Below are positions 47,288-48,794 of a stretch of DNA of 48,794 bases, in pieces; the stretch's first letter is position 1, and each line of letters begins with the position of its first letter. This DNA is from Halothiobacillus sp. (GTDB lineage: Bacteria; Pseudomonadota; Gammaproteobacteria; Halothiobacillales; Halothiobacillaceae). A model generated the notes under the pieces. The model was not told where the DNA came from, did not search any database, and saw only the letters and a list, made by a program, of their open reading frames with translations. The position numbers and the translations under genes are program-made. Location: the NCBI GenBank assembly GCA_011389965.1, contig JAABTF010000015.1:1-48794 (forward strand), written 5' to 3'.

Positions 47288-48794
47288 TCAGCTTGCCCCC
47301 TTCTTGGCCGCCATCTGCTTTTCCACGCGACGCGTGATGATCGACTGCTGGACGATCGAGAGCAGGTTGTTGACGAACCAGTACAGCACCAGGCCGGCCG
47401 GGAAGAAGGCGAAGAACACCGTGAAGATCACCGGCAACCACTGGAAGATCTTCTTCTGCATCGGATCGACCGGGGCCGGGTTGAGCTTCTGCTGCACGAA
47501 CATCGAGGCGCCCATCAGCAGCGGCAGGATGAAGTACGGGTCCTTCTGGGTCAGGTCGTTGATCCAGAGGATCCACGGCGCCTGGCGCAGCTCCACCGAC
47601 TCGACCAGTACCCAGTACAGCGCGATGAAGACCGGGATCTGGATCAGGATCGGCAGGCACCCGCCGAGCGGATTGATCTTCTCCTTCTGGTAGAGCTTCA
47701 TCATCTCCTGGGAGAGACGCTGCTTGTCGTCGCCGAAGCGCTCCTTGAGGGCCTGCATCTTCGGCGTCACCGCGCGCATCCGCGCCATGGAGCGGTAGCT
47801 GATCGCCGACGGCCACAGGAACAACAGCTTGATCACCACCGTGACCATGACGATCGCCCAGCCCCAGTTGCCCACCCAGTCGTGGAACAGGTCGAGCAGC
47901 CAGAATATCGGCTCGGAAATCACGGTCAGAAAGCCGAAATCGACAGCCAGCTCCATGCCCGTCGCCAGCGGCGCCAGTTCGGACTGAATCTTGGGGCCGA
48001 TGTAAAGAATCGACTCCAGCATCTTGCTGGACTGCGGCGCGACGGTGGTGACCGGCGACATCAGCCCGAGACCGTAGACGGGGAAGCCGTCCTTCTGCGT
48101 CTTCAGGGAGTAGTACTGATTGACCTGCTGGGCATCCGCCGGAACCCAGGCACTCATGAAGTAGTGCTGGATGATGCCGGCCCAGCCGTCCTTGAGGTTC
48201 TTGTCGAGACGGATCTTGCCCATCTCCTCGAGTTCGATCTTCTCGTAACTGATGCGATCCCCGCCGCCGGCCGGCGTGCCTGCATACACCCCGCCGGTAT
48301 AGGTATACATCAGACGCATCCCGGACGTGGATCCCGAACGCAACAACTGCCGATACTGCTGGCCACGCCACTCGGCATCGGTGGTGTTCTCCACCTTGTA
48401 GCGCAGGTCGATGACATGGGACCCACGCTTGAACAGGTAGGTCTTGGTCACACGGATGCCGTCCTTCTCCCAGGTCATCGGCACTTCCAGTACCGATTCG
48501 CCCTCGGCCAGGCGATATTCCGACTGGGACACCTGGAAACGCGCGTGGTGGTCCGGAGCCGGGGCGTCATTCATCCCCAGCAGACCGGATTGGGCCACGT
48601 AGGTGAATCCGCGGCTGTCCTGCAGCAATCGGACCGGCTGGTCGGGCTGGTCGAGTGACACCGGATAATCCAGCAGGTTCGCTTGGCGAACCACGCCGCC
48701 AGTAGGGTCGATGTCCAATGAGAGCACGTCCGTTTCGACCCGAATGCGATCCCGGTTCACCGTGGCGGGCGTGTCGCCGCCAGCGCTGACACCC
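47288..48794 (-). CDS. yidC: Membrane protein insertase YidC (partial, N terminus beyond the window)
   Basis: Inserts and folds inner-membrane proteins, alone or with Sec. The visible 501 residues hold most of the periplasmic P1 domain and the conserved insertase core, with segments FGFLTVISEPIFWLLDL, WGWAIVMVTVVIKL and the cytoplasmic loop RSMARMRAVTPKMQALKERFG carrying the functional arginine region, then a basic C-terminal tail (RRVEKQMAAKKG). The frame stays open to position 48794, so the first membrane segment and start codon are missing; a GTG at 48760 is probably internal. The usual neighbours rnpA, rpmH and dnaA should follow beyond the edge. Confidence 0.97.
   Translation of the reverse strand, partial: GVSAGGDTPATVNRDRIRVETDVLSLDIDPTGGVVRQANLLDYPVSLDQPDQPVRLLQDSRGFTYVAQSGLLGMNDAPAPDHHARFQVSQSEYRLAEGESVLEVPMTWEKDGIRVTKTYLFKRGSHVIDLRYKVENTTDAEWRGQQYRQLLRSGSTSGMRLMYTYTGGVYAGTPAGGGDRISYEKIELEEMGKIRLDKNLKDGWAGIIQHYFMSAWVPADAQQVNQYYSLKTQKDGFPVYGLGLMSPVTTVAPQSSKMLESILYIGPKIQSELAPLATGMELAVDFGFLTVISEPIFWLLDLFHDWVGNWGWAIVMVTVVIKLLFLWPSAISYRSMARMRAVTPKMQALKERFGDDKQRLSQEMMKLYQKEKINPLGGCLPILIQIPVFIALYWVLVESVELRQAPWILWINDLTQKDPYFILPLLMGASMFVQQKLNPAPVDPMQKKIFQWLPVIFTVFFAFFPAGLVLYWFVNNLLSIVQQSIITRRVEKQMAAKKGAS

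Overview
The window is about 48.8 kb of GC-rich, densely packed chromosome from a gammaproteobacterium. The gene order mnmG-rsmG-parA-parB-atp, the order yibN-grxC-secB-gpsA, the presence of TrmO, CmoA/CmoB, UbiK, OxyR and EnvC, and the mnmE-yidC pair at the right edge all fit that class. A SqrR/BigR/YgaV-type persulfide regulator and several rhodanese and thioredoxin genes hint at a sulfur-oxidising lineage (Halothiobacillaceae or Chromatiales-like). That placement is inference from gene content and codon style, not a database result. yidC runs off the right edge and a parS-like site lies next to it, so the origin of replication is probably a few kb beyond that end.

Layout, left to right. 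1-4.4 kb: hsp20, zinc-independent L36 (rpmJ), rdgB-hemW, and glmU facing them. 4.4-11.8 kb: the complete ATP synthase operon (two assembly proteins, then a, c, b, delta, alpha, gamma, beta, epsilon), read right to left behind its own promoter. 11.9-16.1 kb: parB, parA, rsmG, mnmG in the same direction. 16.2-20.3 kb: thiI, speE, a membrane-anchored cold-shock protein, oxyR. 20.4-25.7 kb: trxA, rho, a periplasmic PrxQ, purD, trmL-trmO. 25.7-29.3 kb: gpsA, secB, trxC, grxC, yibN, then a YgaP-like membrane protein and its ArsR-family regulator. 29.5-33.9 kb: envC, ctpA, yajL, yigZ. 34-36.6 kb: a nitrogen-control operon of a putative porin, glnK and amtB, with a near-consensus sigma-54 promoter and an NtrC-like site. 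36.7-38.6 kb: ubiK and comM. 38.6-48.8 kb: a right-to-left run of cmoB, a DUF2860-like outer-membrane barrel, cmoA, mnmH, selD, a frameshifted EAL gene, a GNAT acetyltransferase, a PAS protein, mnmE and partial yidC.

Two themes stand out. Genes that modify tRNA, most of them at the wobble position, are concentrated here (mnmG, mnmE, mnmH with selD, cmoA, cmoB, trmL; also thiI and trmO). Thiol and sulfur redox genes are also frequent (oxyR, trxA, trxC, grxC, PrxQ, yibN and the persulfide regulator pair). I saw no rRNA, tRNA, CRISPR array, insertion sequence or prophage. Most of the window is ordinary housekeeping DNA. The parts most worth a second look are the NtrC/sigma-54 porin-glnK-amtB operon, the ArsR/DUF2892 pair with its palindrome, the broken EAL gene, the parS-like site and the cmoA-barrel-cmoB arrangement.
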